NCBI GenBank assembly: GCA_030770425.1
Contig: JASJFT010000010.1
Coordinates: 372,001-436,000, forward strand
DNA: 64,000 nt
Source of the DNA: Darksidea phi
Taxonomy: Eukaryota > Ascomycota > Dothideomycetes > Pleosporales > Lentitheciaceae
Direction: 5' to 3'
In this document: piece after piece, positions 10,654 through 19,639 of the stretch
Position numbering within the stretch: position 1 is the stretch's first letter
Layout: each line of letters opens with the position of its first letter
Notes under the pieces: generated by a model
Told to the model about the DNA's origin: nothing
Databases searched by the model: none
Seen by the model: only the letters and a program-made list of their open reading frames with translations
Program-made: the position numbers and the translations under genes

Positions 10654-11430
10654 CTAAGCCTGGCCCAGTGGTGCGCCGAGATTCATTTTAGGTTTCTTGA
10701 GAATGACCCCATCCACGCCCTCTACTTCGTCAGCCGAAGCTCTTCTAGCTTCTGTTGGGTTTTTACAACTGCGCTGAACGGGGTCTTGAGTGGGTGAAGG
10801 CTCAGCCTGATTGGCAGCGGCAGATTGGGACTGAGGTGGGGAGAGAGCAGGAGCATGGGTGGGTAGAGAGGGCTTGCTCTGTTTCTCTTCTTCTTCTTGT
10901 TCTAGACGCAGCTTTTCTAGTTCCGCATCCAGGACGGTCAAAGGAATGGTGTCTTCGGCTCCGTCGCCGGGCTGGGGTGGTAAGAACAATGGTCCCTGTA
11001 GTGCCTCGTCCTGGACGGGTGTAGGCGGATCGCTCTCGTCTCGCGGCAACGGGGATAACGCAAGAGGAATAATCGGCGTGTGGCCAGCATGGAGTCGATT
11101 CGCAGCCGGAAGCGGGGACAGGACAGTCTCGGTGGGAGGTGGTGAAGCAGGATTCTTGGTATCGAATTCTGAAGCTGGCATGGAGATGCGAGCGACCATT
11201 GGAGGCCGCGTCTTGCGCCGAAGAAGCAATGTCGGAGATGTGTGGTTATCCATGTTTGATTTAGAGATGGTGGGAATGCTGTTCGCGGGCAGCTGGAGCC
11301 TGTCGATGGCCATGTCGTCCGGCGGAGTGGCTGTGTTTGTAGGCGGAATGAGGGCGGATGGATGGACGGCAGGGTCTCGGGCAAGGCCCTCTATAAAGGT
11401 CTGAACGGATGCGTCGACGTAATGGCCCAT
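10654..11430 (-). CDS. Uncharacterised Pro-rich protein, 258 aa
   Basis: A single open frame opening MGHYVDASVQTFIEGLARDP and ending KKPKMNLGAPLGQA. The body is Pro/Ser/Thr-rich and likely disordered. A short acidic amphipathic segment (LDAELEKLRLEQEEEEKQ, about residues 167-184) could be a small coiled coil. There is no signal peptide and no membrane segment. I do not recognise a family. The frame on the opposite strand at 10859-11404 is a mirror of the biased composition. The ordered N- and C-termini, and the divergent arrangement with the hydrolase gene, argue for a real gene. Extra 5' exons cannot be excluded. Confidence 0.6.
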   Translation of the reverse strand: MGHYVDASVQTFIEGLARDPAVHPSALIPPTNTATPPDDMAIDRLQLPANSIPTISKSNMDNHTSPTLLLRRKTRPPMVARISMPASEFDTKNPASPPPTETVLSPLPAANRLHAGHTPIIPLALSPLPRDESDPPTPVQDEALQGPLFLPPQPGDGAEDTIPLTVLDAELEKLRLEQEEEEKQSKPSLPTHAPALSPPQSQSAAANQAEPSPTQDPVQRSCKNPTEARRASADEVEGVDGVILKKPKMNLGAPLGQA

Positions 11431-12085
11431 GGTGACGGCGGACGTGCGAGGTGCGAAACACTACGGCGGCGCTAGAAGAGATGCTATGTGCAGCGGGATC
11501 TTCGATCGGTAATGCGCGTTTCGCGCCGCCAGCGTGATTGTTCGCAGAGAGTGACGAGCTGCAGCAGAGTGCGTCTGTAGCGAAGGAGATTGTTCTGGGG
11601 GCGCTAAAATTGCTGCGAGTATGGACTGTCGGGATAAGGTGAATTGCTTAGTCCCATGGTGGACCAGAGGAACGTGGACTCTCGGGACTCTTGGGGCTGC
11701 GGTGACTCTCACTTAGCGTGGTGCATCGACGTATCCAACGCGTGGTGGAAAGGAAGGAGCCAAGGAGCTGCCCCGGGTGCGACGTCATCGCTAGCTGCCG
11801 TGCCTGACATCACATGCAGCCCCACTAGTGCCGTTGCGGAAATCCACCCTTCCCCTCTTACTACGACTACGACAACCACCATCCCAACGTTAGTCCCACT
11901 GCTTTACATTATTGCGTGAGCCTCCTTGGGAAATGGGCAGTATGTATGTCAGATAGGGGCCAAAAGAGCTTCCGGATCGTCCCGTCGAGCCGCCGCGCGA
12001 GGGGTAATACAACCTTCATGTTGTATGCTGAACAGACAGAATATAAGAAAAAGAAGTTTATTCTCTCTTCATTCATATCCACGAC
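11431..12085. promoter_or_regulatory. Divergent promoter region, 655 bp
   Basis: Separates the Pro-rich protein gene (-) from the alpha/beta-hydrolase gene (+). A TATAAG followed by purine- and then pyrimidine-rich sequence lies about 45 bp before the hydrolase ATG (around 12042-12085), a common core-promoter look in filamentous fungi. No gene is supported inside. Confidence 0.4.
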
Positions 12086-13231
12086 ATGTCTGACGCAAGA
12101 GGAGTCATCGGCAGCGCCAGCCATATTGGGCTCCAGCCGTACGTCGGATTACAACCGTCTGCAGCAGATTCCTCCGGTCAGTCGTCAGAAGAGGAACTGC
12201 CACCCTTACCAGACCCAGAGGTATCCTTTACAGTACTCGAAAACAAGCCCGGTGCAAAGATAGCCTACACGTACTACCCAGCCTCACCCTCAAAACCCCA
12301 ACGACCGAACCCCTTCGCCAAATCCCTTGTCGTTTTCCTGAATGGCCTCATGCTCCCCCGCTCGTCGTGGGACGCCGCGATTCACTCCTTCCTACAGAAG
12401 CGAATAACGAATCAGCTACCGTACCCTGCACTTCTTAGCTACGACCGCTACGGCCAGGGCGATAGTGACAGAGACCCTGACGACGAAGAGCCACCGCCCT
12501 GCCACGGCCACGACTGCCAATCGTCCGTCCACGATCTCCGTCAATTCACTCTCCAAATCTGGAAAGAACATCTCGATATCTCCAACCCCACCAGTTTTCC
12601 CGCTTTGATCTTCGTCTGTAACAGCATTGGCTGCGCTATTGCACGTCTTTTCGCTCAGACTTATCCCGGGACGGTGCTGGGGCTGCTATTCCTCGATAGC
12701 ATAATGGCGAATGCGGATCTGGGGCATATTTGGCCGGATCCCGATGCTAAAGGCTTCGATCCACACACGCTACCCCCAGGCGTGACAGAAAACGACGTAC
12801 GCGATACGATGGCTAAGTACAGCCGAATCTTTGGGCCTGAGACACCAAACTCGGAAGGACTTTCGCGACGCAATCTCGCAAAACTCCTACCTTCGTCCGA
12901 CGCCCCTAAACTGGAAGGTTATGGCGGCGAGGGGCCGTATCTCACCGTTTGTGGCCATGATTGGGAGACGTTTGCTGAGCAGTCGTACACGGGGACTTTG
13001 CACACGCCAAAGGCGCTTACGATGAGCTATGCGAATCCTTGCTGGCAAAAGTATAACGAAGGTCTTGTTAAGATCACTGACGAGGGGAAGGCGGTTGGGC
13101 CGCTTATTGCGGTTGGATGCGGGCATTTTGTGCAGAAGGATGGGCCGGAGTTTGTAGGCGATGAGTTAGTGTCATTGTTGGATAGGGTGGTGAACAGGGT
13201 GGACCAGGTTAGTGAGAGGGATGGTGAGTGA
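12086..13231 (+). CDS. Alpha/beta-hydrolase fold protein, 381 aa
   Basis: A single-exon, probably cytosolic enzyme (no signal peptide). The fold is visible in order: the strand/oxyanion region SLVVFLNGLMLPRSSWD near residue 90, the YDRYGQGDSD loop, and the nucleophile elbow VCNSIGCA with Ser180 (an N-S-I-G variant of GxSxG). The acid candidate is Asp204 in LLFLDS, and the catalytic His is His347 in VGCGHFVQKDGP. This suits a serine hydrolase or esterase-like enzyme. The substrate cannot be told from sequence. The N-terminal 45 residues are Ser/Glu-rich and variable. The start (gacATGTC) follows the TATA-like element closely. Confidence 0.85.
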   Translation: MSDARGVIGSASHIGLQPYVGLQPSAADSSGQSSEEELPPLPDPEVSFTVLENKPGAKIAYTYYPASPSKPQRPNPFAKSLVVFLNGLMLPRSSWDAAIHSFLQKRITNQLPYPALLSYDRYGQGDSDRDPDDEEPPPCHGHDCQSSVHDLRQFTLQIWKEHLDISNPTSFPALIFVCNSIGCAIARLFAQTYPGTVLGLLFLDSIMANADLGHIWPDPDAKGFDPHTLPPGVTENDVRDTMAKYSRIFGPETPNSEGLSRRNLAKLLPSSDAPKLEGYGGEGPYLTVCGHDWETFAEQSYTGTLHTPKALTMSYANPCWQKYNEGLVKITDEGKAVGPLIAVGCGHFVQKDGPEFVGDELVSLLDRVVNRVDQVSERDGE

Positions 13232-14097
13232 TTGCGTTGGCTGCCTACAACTGCAACTGCAGCTGTGAAGTAGAGGTTTCTATTTCACGAATGTCCCATA
13301 TACATCTCCGTACACTATCCTGTGCAGCACCACCTCGCCTTCACTCTACTTATTCTCTTCCCTCTTCATCTCCGAGGCCTCAAAAAGATCTATCAGGCCA
13401 TCTTGCTCTGGGGCTCTTTTATTTATTTATTTTTGGATTTGCACAGTGGGAGCTCTTTCGTAAGGTCCGCACGAAACACAGTAGGAGTTTGTACCCAGTA
13501 CAGGTGCTATACCCACACCTTATACACGATAACCGGAGCTCTTCTATATTTTCTGGTGTCTCGAGTTTTCTCTCGCCCAACAGCACTGTTTACATTCTGA
13601 TGTTGTCACTACTGCAGGTGGGCTTAGGGTAATTAGCGGTGCTTTGGAGGGGGTAGTGAAGATGTCGGTACGGTGGCGAATATACGGTGTGCGGAGAGGG
13701 GAAGACGTTGGGTGGATAGTACACATATAGCCCTTATCCCCTTGCTTCTCCCCCCTTGTGCATGCACGCCGTATGCTTCACATATTTCGCACGTCTGCGG
13801 GTGCACCTCACTTTCAATAAACGAAATATAATCTGGCACGGTAGCTCCGGTTGTATTTTTTTTCTCGCCTGCGTGTCAAGCAAGACAATTCTCCGCTTCC
13901 GCTATCCAACAATGTCAAACGCCTTTTTGCCCCTGGAAATGCAACGTCGATTCAGTGGTTGGCGCAAGACCACCATCCCCGGAGATGCGATGTACCCAAT
14001 TGCACGAAAGAAAAGAGGGCCCGCTACCGCGGCTCTATGGTCATTGTGATGCGCTAAAAAGCTATAACTGCTTTACAAGCACAAGGAATGCAACAAA
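13232..14097. other. Convergent intergenic region with one dispersed-repeat copy
   Basis: Gap between the 3' ends of the hydrolase and pik1. It carries the repeat copy at 13453-13531. The open frames here (13228-13632, 13756-14049) are not convincing. Confidence 0.5.
13453..13531. repeat. Dispersed short repeat, copy A
   Basis: About 79 bp that align with 26296-26369 over their length, with a few substitutions and 2-3-base indels. Shared blocks include GTAAGGTCCGCAC, GGAGTTTGTAC and GGTGCTATAC. The 9-mer GGAGCTCTT occurs at 13449-13457 and 13535-13543, like a target-site duplication. However, similarity to copy B begins inside the left 9-mer, so that reading is uncertain. The ends form a weak inverted repeat (TCGTAAGGT against ACCTTATACACGA). 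Confidence 0.65.
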
Positions 14098-17000
14098 TCA
14101 ATATATGCCTTGAGTACGGTACTGGAAGGTATCATAACTGCGAGTCTCGTTAGTGGTTATTAAATGCCAGACCGAGGGAGCACTTACAGCCTCGTGTAAT
14201 AACTCCCCACACTCTTCCCAATCAACTCCTCCACAAAGCCCTCCGCCTCCTCCCGACTCAGATGTAACATCATCCTCGCCCGCAAACTATTCGTGACCCC
14301 TGCCGCCCCCGCAGCAAAACAAGGCATCTTACTCTGCTTCCCCATCATGTCTACTAGCATAATGAACCGATCCGCCTCTTTGCGCAACGCCTGAAAGGAC
14401 CTCTTGCACAGTGTCTTGAAGTCTTCGAAGGCCGGGGACGTGAGACCACCGAGAACGTCAACATAGTCTTGGGTGAGTTTGAAAGGCGCGGCTTCGAAAC
14501 CCATGCTACCCGGAGAGTTGGACAGCATGAAACCGAAGTCGATGTGGATGATGTGACCCATGTTATCGATGAGGAGGTTGCCGTTGTGACGGTCTTTTAG
14601 TTGGAGGACGTAGCAGATTATGCTATAGGCCGCGAGGGAGCGGGTAAAGGCGTCTACGCCGGCTTTGTAGCTGTCGGAGTCTGGCTCGCCAAAAGATTTA
14701 ACGAAGTGGTCTTTGAGCGTGGCGATGCGTTTTCGGGGGTTCGTGCCTGCCGCGATACTGGCTAATGTGAGACTCCGCTTTAGGGAGTGGAGGGACACGC
14801 CGTTCGTAATGGTTTCAATGAGGCCGGATGATTCGCCTGTAACAAGAATACGCATACGTTTCGTCCATACAGGCACATCTGCCTCCTCCCAGATCTTGGT
14901 ACAGACCTGAATAAGCTGACATGCAAAGGCTTCTTGTCGCAGATCGGCTCCTGTTTTTACGATAACACTGACAAGATCCCAGTTCTTCATGTGGCCATAT
15001 GGAGACGAACGCCGTATTCGCTCCTTCTTAGCACTCCACTCTTCGCCGAATGTCGCCGCACTGGGGTCATCACGATCGCCCTGTCTTCGCACACCTCCAG
15101 TCTTCAGGTCGTTCTCCATACGAGCTGCACCTGCTCCCGAGTTGGTCGCACCCGGCAGGCCGTCTTCGAGTTCTTCGGGCTCCGCGACAATGGCTGCGGG
15201 GTCAGTATCTGCCATGATTGTGTCAAAGGTGGGCCCCGTATCTCCCGAAAGGAAATTCTGCTCCTCTAGACTCTGCATACTCGCAATGATTTTCGCTTTG
15301 ATGGCTGCTACTTCAGCTCTTGGGCGCTTCGAGCCACTGGCCTCCAGCTGGGCTAACATCTGCGCTGCTGTCCGCATATGAGTCGCAAGAGCAGAGATAT
15401 CTGGCTGATCCGCACTCTGGGTTCCACGACTAAGAGGAAGAGTCGCCTTTCGGGGCGCAGGGCTGCTGGATCTGCTGATCTCCATATCCGAAGTGCGCGG
15501 AGTCGAAGAAGCCGCCATCGAAGAAAGAGTATTCGCTCCGCTCGATGACCTCGGAGCCGTGGACTTGACACTTACAACCGCACTAGGGAGGGTCATGCGT
15601 GCAACATCCGATGCAATGTCTCCATCATCCAAGGCTTTGATGAGAGGTGTGCTTCCAAGATCGCCGTTTGCAGGCTCGAAGACGCTATCCGTACCATTCG
15701 GTGGTGTTCTATCGGCTGTTAAGTGGTCGGCGTTGGTGATATCAAAGAGACGACGCTTCGTAGTCCCCTTTTCAAGCATCAACTTCTCTAGGAGCTGCTG
15801 ATTCTGCTCAGTTTCGGGATCAAAGTCGAAATCTTCACTTAACACTTCTACCATTAACAGATACGGCACTCTCTCTGCACTGTTGAGGCTGGTGGCTTCG
15901 GCGGGGTTGATGCGCACAATGCGGTGATGCCGGCTTTGCGAGGCGATCCCGTCTTTCAGGGTCGCAGGAGAGATGACGGGTATGTCTACTTCCGCAGGCA
16001 GATCTTGAGCGATGAGGGCAAGTTCAGCCCTTAGAGCACTCAAGCGAGCCGGCTTTGGCACAATGACCAAGCGGTTCGAGATGTCTTCCAGTGCACTTAG
16101 GAATTGCGTTTCGTTCCGGAAGTAGTTCGACCGCAAGAGTCGCCTCTTTTGTGTTCGAGACAGTGCCGTTGGCGTGAGCGGCCTCGGAAGATGAGCATGG
16201 TGCTTGCGCGACACATGTTGGTCTGGTCTGGGCCCCAGACCAGCAGTAAGGGGAGGTGTCGGCAGAGGAGAAGTGGCGGGGTGTCGAAAATCTGGCAACG
16301 AAGACGAACTGAGACGAGCTTCGGCGCTTCCAGATAGAAGGTTGGGCCTTTGCTGCGCTGATGGGGCCCGGTTGGGATGAGTGGGTCGTGCTGCTTTCCG
16401 CCTCAGTTCCCTCGAAGTTTCGATATCCTTCGGCCGGGGCGCAGGACCCTTGGACACCCTCTCATCCTCTGGATCTGAATGTCCTGCGCCCTGCTTTGGT
16501 CGTCTGGGCCGTGGAGATGCAGGTCCTGCCACCGTGTTACTCCTGCCCATCCGCGCCGCCTGCACATTGTCTGAGATCATGTCCTCAGCCGGCCGAGGTT
16601 TCCGGGCTTGGGCAACCGCCAGAGGTCCTGCATGCCGGGGAAGGAAAGGCGTCGCTATGCTGGCTAACACCAAGCTTGAAAGGACGGTGACGGGAAGGAT
16701 GTTTTCCTTGATCTTCTCGCGCCGCTGCGGCTCGGCGGACCCGAAGACGATGCGCTGGACCTTGTTGTATATGCGGCGGCATGTCTTGAAGGAGTGCGAG
16801 TTGGGGTCCGAAGCGAGGTCGTGGAGGTAGGTTTGGAAGAGCCAGAAGGTCTGCGGGCTTGCATTAGCACCATGATAGCTGCCGCCGGCGTGTCGTGCCC
16901 ACCAAAAGCGCGCCGTTGACGGATTCCTCGCACAAGTCGATCATGAATTCCTCCAGGGCCATGGACTCGTTGTCGACGCTAATGAGGAGGTGGCATAATC

Positions 17001-17308
17001 TATTCGGGGTGAGCCCGGCCCGCTCGCGACACGACGATGAGGCACATACTGCGGGAGGAAGAACTCAATTTCCTCGTACGCAAACTGGCGCAGCTTGGAG
17101 CACAGGACATAGTGGATGCCGACGTGCTCTGCATATCGTCTGCACGGGCAAAGGTCGTCAGCGGGGAGCTCTTGTGCCAACTGTGGCCGTGCAGCGGGTG
17201 GGCGCGCAACGGTGGCTTCCAGACTCACGAAAGGTAGGCAACAGTGAGCGAAGGATCGTGGTTGAAGTGATCCGACTCTATGAAGCGCTCAAGCAGATTC
17301 CAACTCAT
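14098..17308 (-). CDS. pik1: Phosphatidylinositol 4-kinase Pik1
   Basis: Five exons joined by phase: 17308-17229, 17139-17050, 16999-16903, 16850-14188 and 14137-14098; 989 aa in total. Pik1 makes PI4P at the Golgi (and nucleus) for secretion. Seen: the N-terminal LKU region MSWNLLERFIESDHFN, RYAEHVGIHYVLCSKLRQF, VDNESMALEEFMIDLCEES and TFWLFQTYLHDL. A long disordered middle follows, then the kinase domain from about residue 700 with VSVIVKTGADLRQE (ATP Lys), the catalytic loop DRHNGN, HIDFGFMLSNSPGS (DFG) and the end RLYDTFQYRTQGIY. All key kinase residues are present. The last 14 residues come from a separate small exon; the apparent stop at 14184 is inside the 50-bp last intron. Confidence 0.95.
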
Positions 17309-17765
17309 CTGGGACGGCTCATTGGGGCGTGCGGCAGGATATCGAGGGCTGGGAGACCATCCGAGAGGGCGTTCGAAAAGGGTGCGGTGCACGTTGAATT
17401 GCGGCAGCGCAGGGTTGCCGCGGGCGTGCTCTTGGCACCTGCGCCGCGAGTGGTTAGCCCTATATCAATGTCTCAATAACCCTCACTTGTTCGCATGGCA
17501 GAAACCCCCAGACATATCGATGGCGGAACGCCCACTTCAGTACCCGCTGCGTCCTCGAGCGCCTCATCTTAGACCCATGTATGCGTGTCACCAATCAACG
17601 GTCTGTATCTCCTATACAGCCTGCCTTCCTCGGTGGGGAATGGGCGAGCTGAAGGCCTGGCTGCACCGCGTTGGAGGACCTCTCCGGTTCTTTGGGAGAG
17701 CGGAGTCGTTGCCCGCAGCGGCTGGGATATTGGAGCAAGTAAGTGCGTGATGGATCCTGACTACC
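17309..17765. other. pik1 upstream region / left flank of pseudogene
   Basis: About 450 bp upstream of pik1. I see no gene. It may include the badly decayed N-terminal part of the adjacent oxidoreductase pseudogene, but no FAD-binding GxGxxG could be found there. Confidence 0.4.
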
Positions 17766-18576
17766 TTGCACTTTGCGAGTAAAGCCAAATTGCTGTATAT
17801 AGTCCATTTTACGACCTCTGGGGACTTCTTCCGTGCGACATCGTCACGAGTCGGTACCTCGACTACGCTCATGCCGGCAAAGAAGATCTTCTCTCCTCTT
17901 AGCGAAGCTTTCAAGAACTATTCCGCCGATGAGTTTACGTTTATTGAAGGCTATACTACAGGCCTCGACACCAGCACGCGAATGGTATTGTACCGACGGA
18001 GCGAGAAACTGTCGGAGGAAAAGCTACCATACCACGCCCTGGTTGTAGCTACGGGAAGCAAAACACACCACCCGGCCTTCTCCATACCCGCTACCATCGC
18101 CGCAACAATGGACGCCATTAAACAGTCAACACTACAGCAGCCACTGCAAAAGACATCTTCATCGTCGGCGGGGGTCCCACAGGCGTCGAAACTGCCGGCG
18201 AACTTGCAGAATTCCGCAACGGAAAGCCAGGCTAGTTCAGCGCAGCACCGCGCAGTGTAAACATCACACTGATTATTGCTACGAACCAAATACTGCCCAC
18301 GCTCAGCCCCTCTATTGCCAAAATCGCGGAAACGACTCTACTTTATTGAACGAGATGAATTACCTCGTCACTAACCAGCAAATCCTCCGCGTCGACATCG
18401 CAGGCCCACGCGTCTACGCCCCCGGCAACATCTCCTCCGCATCCCGCAACTCTATCACGGACCTTCTTGACATGCTGCCCCTCGCCATGTTCAACATCAA
18501 GCGTGACCTGCTGTCCTACCTGAACCGTAGCATCGTCGCCCGTCTCAGTTCAATACCAGTTGATCGGGTGGAATGA
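17766..18576 (+). pseudogene. Decayed AMID-like FAD/NAD(P) oxidoreductase
   Basis: Three fragments of one family lie in order but in different frames. The first is SSRVGTSTTLMPAKKIFSPL...YHALVVATGSKTH (the middle FAD part, about 17820-18090). The second, after a frame change, is DIFIVGGGPTGVETAGELAEF, the NAD(P)-binding motif; it runs into a TAG at 18233-18235 just after GKPG. The third, after a further break and loss of roughly 100 residues, is the C-terminal ILRVDIAGPRVYAPGNISSA...DLLDMLPLAMFNIKRDLL, ending at 18576. Intact relatives are flavin oxidoreductases like apoptosis-inducing-factor-homologous AMID/AifM2. Frameshifts, an in-frame stop and a missing middle make a working product very unlikely. 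The TAG could come from TGG, which RIP could produce, but one site proves nothing. Confidence 0.85.
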
Positions 18577-18618
18577 GACAGATAAATGAAGACCTCTTCC
18601 TTTTCCCTCTTAATAGCT

Positions 18619-18873
18619 TTATATGCTCTGCATCTCCAGCTCGCGTTGGTGATGAGCCAGTAGATCGGCACTGCCATTTTTCAATAAACGAAAGTCTCTG
18701 GCATCCTTATGCCACCCTATTGTACCATCTAGAGCCAAAAGGCTAATACCGTTTTTGTTGAAATCAATTATCTTACCCCCACTCTGCTGTAGGTGTGAGC
18801 CGTAGGCGCTGAACTGAATTTTTGTCGACTTCGTACCGTTGATAGCCTCCACCCATAGAGTCACTCTTCCCAT
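18619..18873 (-). CDS. Orphan small ORF, possible relic, 84 aa
   Basis: The frame reads MGRVTLWVEAINGTKS ... IGWHKDARDFRLLKNG ... HHQRELEMQSI. It stays open about 45 codons upstream of this ATG (to about 19015) without another ATG. The composition is protein-like rather than low complexity. I do not recognise a family. It lies between an oxidoreductase pseudogene and a broken tRNA, so it may be a relic exon of a lost gene or simple chance. Confidence 0.3.
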   Translation of the reverse strand: MGRVTLWVEAINGTKSTKIQFSAYGSHLQQSGGKIIDFNKNGISLLALDGTIGWHKDARDFRLLKNGSADLLAHHQRELEMQSI

Positions 18874-19135
18874 CGATGAGATGATAGCCCTTCGCCCATG
18901 CCAATTGGCGAAACGGCCTTTTTCTATGACAGTGTGTGTGGATAAGCTTTCTTTTGTCTGGGTAGTGCATCGATATCTTGGCCTCTGGGATGACTCTGTT
19001 AGAAAAGATATAGAAATCTATTACGCGGGATTTGCGCAGGCTGGGCTAGAAAAGCGTTAAGCTAGTGGACCACTGAACTTTTTTTTCTTTTGGTCATATT
19101 TCATTTAATTATCTCCAAGTCATTACATCAAGACA

Positions 19136-19259
19136 GGTCGCTTAGTTAGCTCAGTTGGTTTAGAGCGCAAGTCACATCACTTCCCAATAATTGATTAATT
19201 ACTAATCCAGTATAGGTGGTGCTAATGACACCAAGGTCGCGAGTTCCTCGTAGTGACCA
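19136..19259 (+). pseudogene. Broken tRNA-Ile (AAU)
   Basis: The acceptor arms GGTCGCT (19136-19142) and AGTGACC (19252-19258) still pair fully, with one G-U, and A at 19259 could be the discriminator. The D arm (GCTC...GAGC) is intact, but a 4-base TTAG duplication precedes it. The anticodon arm TGGTG-CTAATGA-CACCA pairs perfectly and gives anticodon AAT. About 46 extra bases sit between the D and anticodon arms, and the T loop has lost about four bases (GAGTTCCTCG instead of GAGTTCGATCCTCG). Nuclear tRNA introns lie one base after the anticodon, so the extra bases are not a normal intron. I call it a pseudogene. Confidence 0.7.
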
Positions 19260-19639
19260 TTCCCAATTTCCTTTTTTTTTGCACTTTTATCCACTTAAGA
19301 TACCTTCCATAATTTAGTAGTAAATTGGATAGCGCGTTCGAAAGATGAGGTAAACCCGCCGTTAGCTTGACTTGGTGGCTCCTTGCTACCCGAGAGATTC
19401 GCCAACATGTCTAACACACCCGCCGCCGCCCACAACCACAGCTTCAAGTCATACACCACGTATCTCATTTCGTTGCAGATCTGACGAAGGACAGATGGAG
19501 ACTTTAATCATGTCCAATTAGAAAAGTCAAATTTTTGTTTCATCCTATGCATCGCGTATACTGATAGGTAATACTTCCTAAAGGCTATTCTGTCAAACGC
19601 TGTCTACAAGACACTTGTGCCTGAGCTAGTCTTCTCCAT
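19260..19639. other. Short gene-poor stretch with a truncated ORF start
   Basis: About 380 bp at the 3' side of the monooxygenase gene. A 25-codon frame at 19407-19484 (MSNTPAAAHNHSFKSY...) looks like the start of a lost gene but ends at once. A box-A-like TAGTAAATTGG near 19315 hints at another tRNA relic, with no matching B box at the right distance. Confidence 0.3.

Noticed and set aside
19163..19210. Canonical tRNA intron
   Set aside because: The extra bases lie before the anticodon arm, not one base after the anticodon, and the T loop is also damaged.
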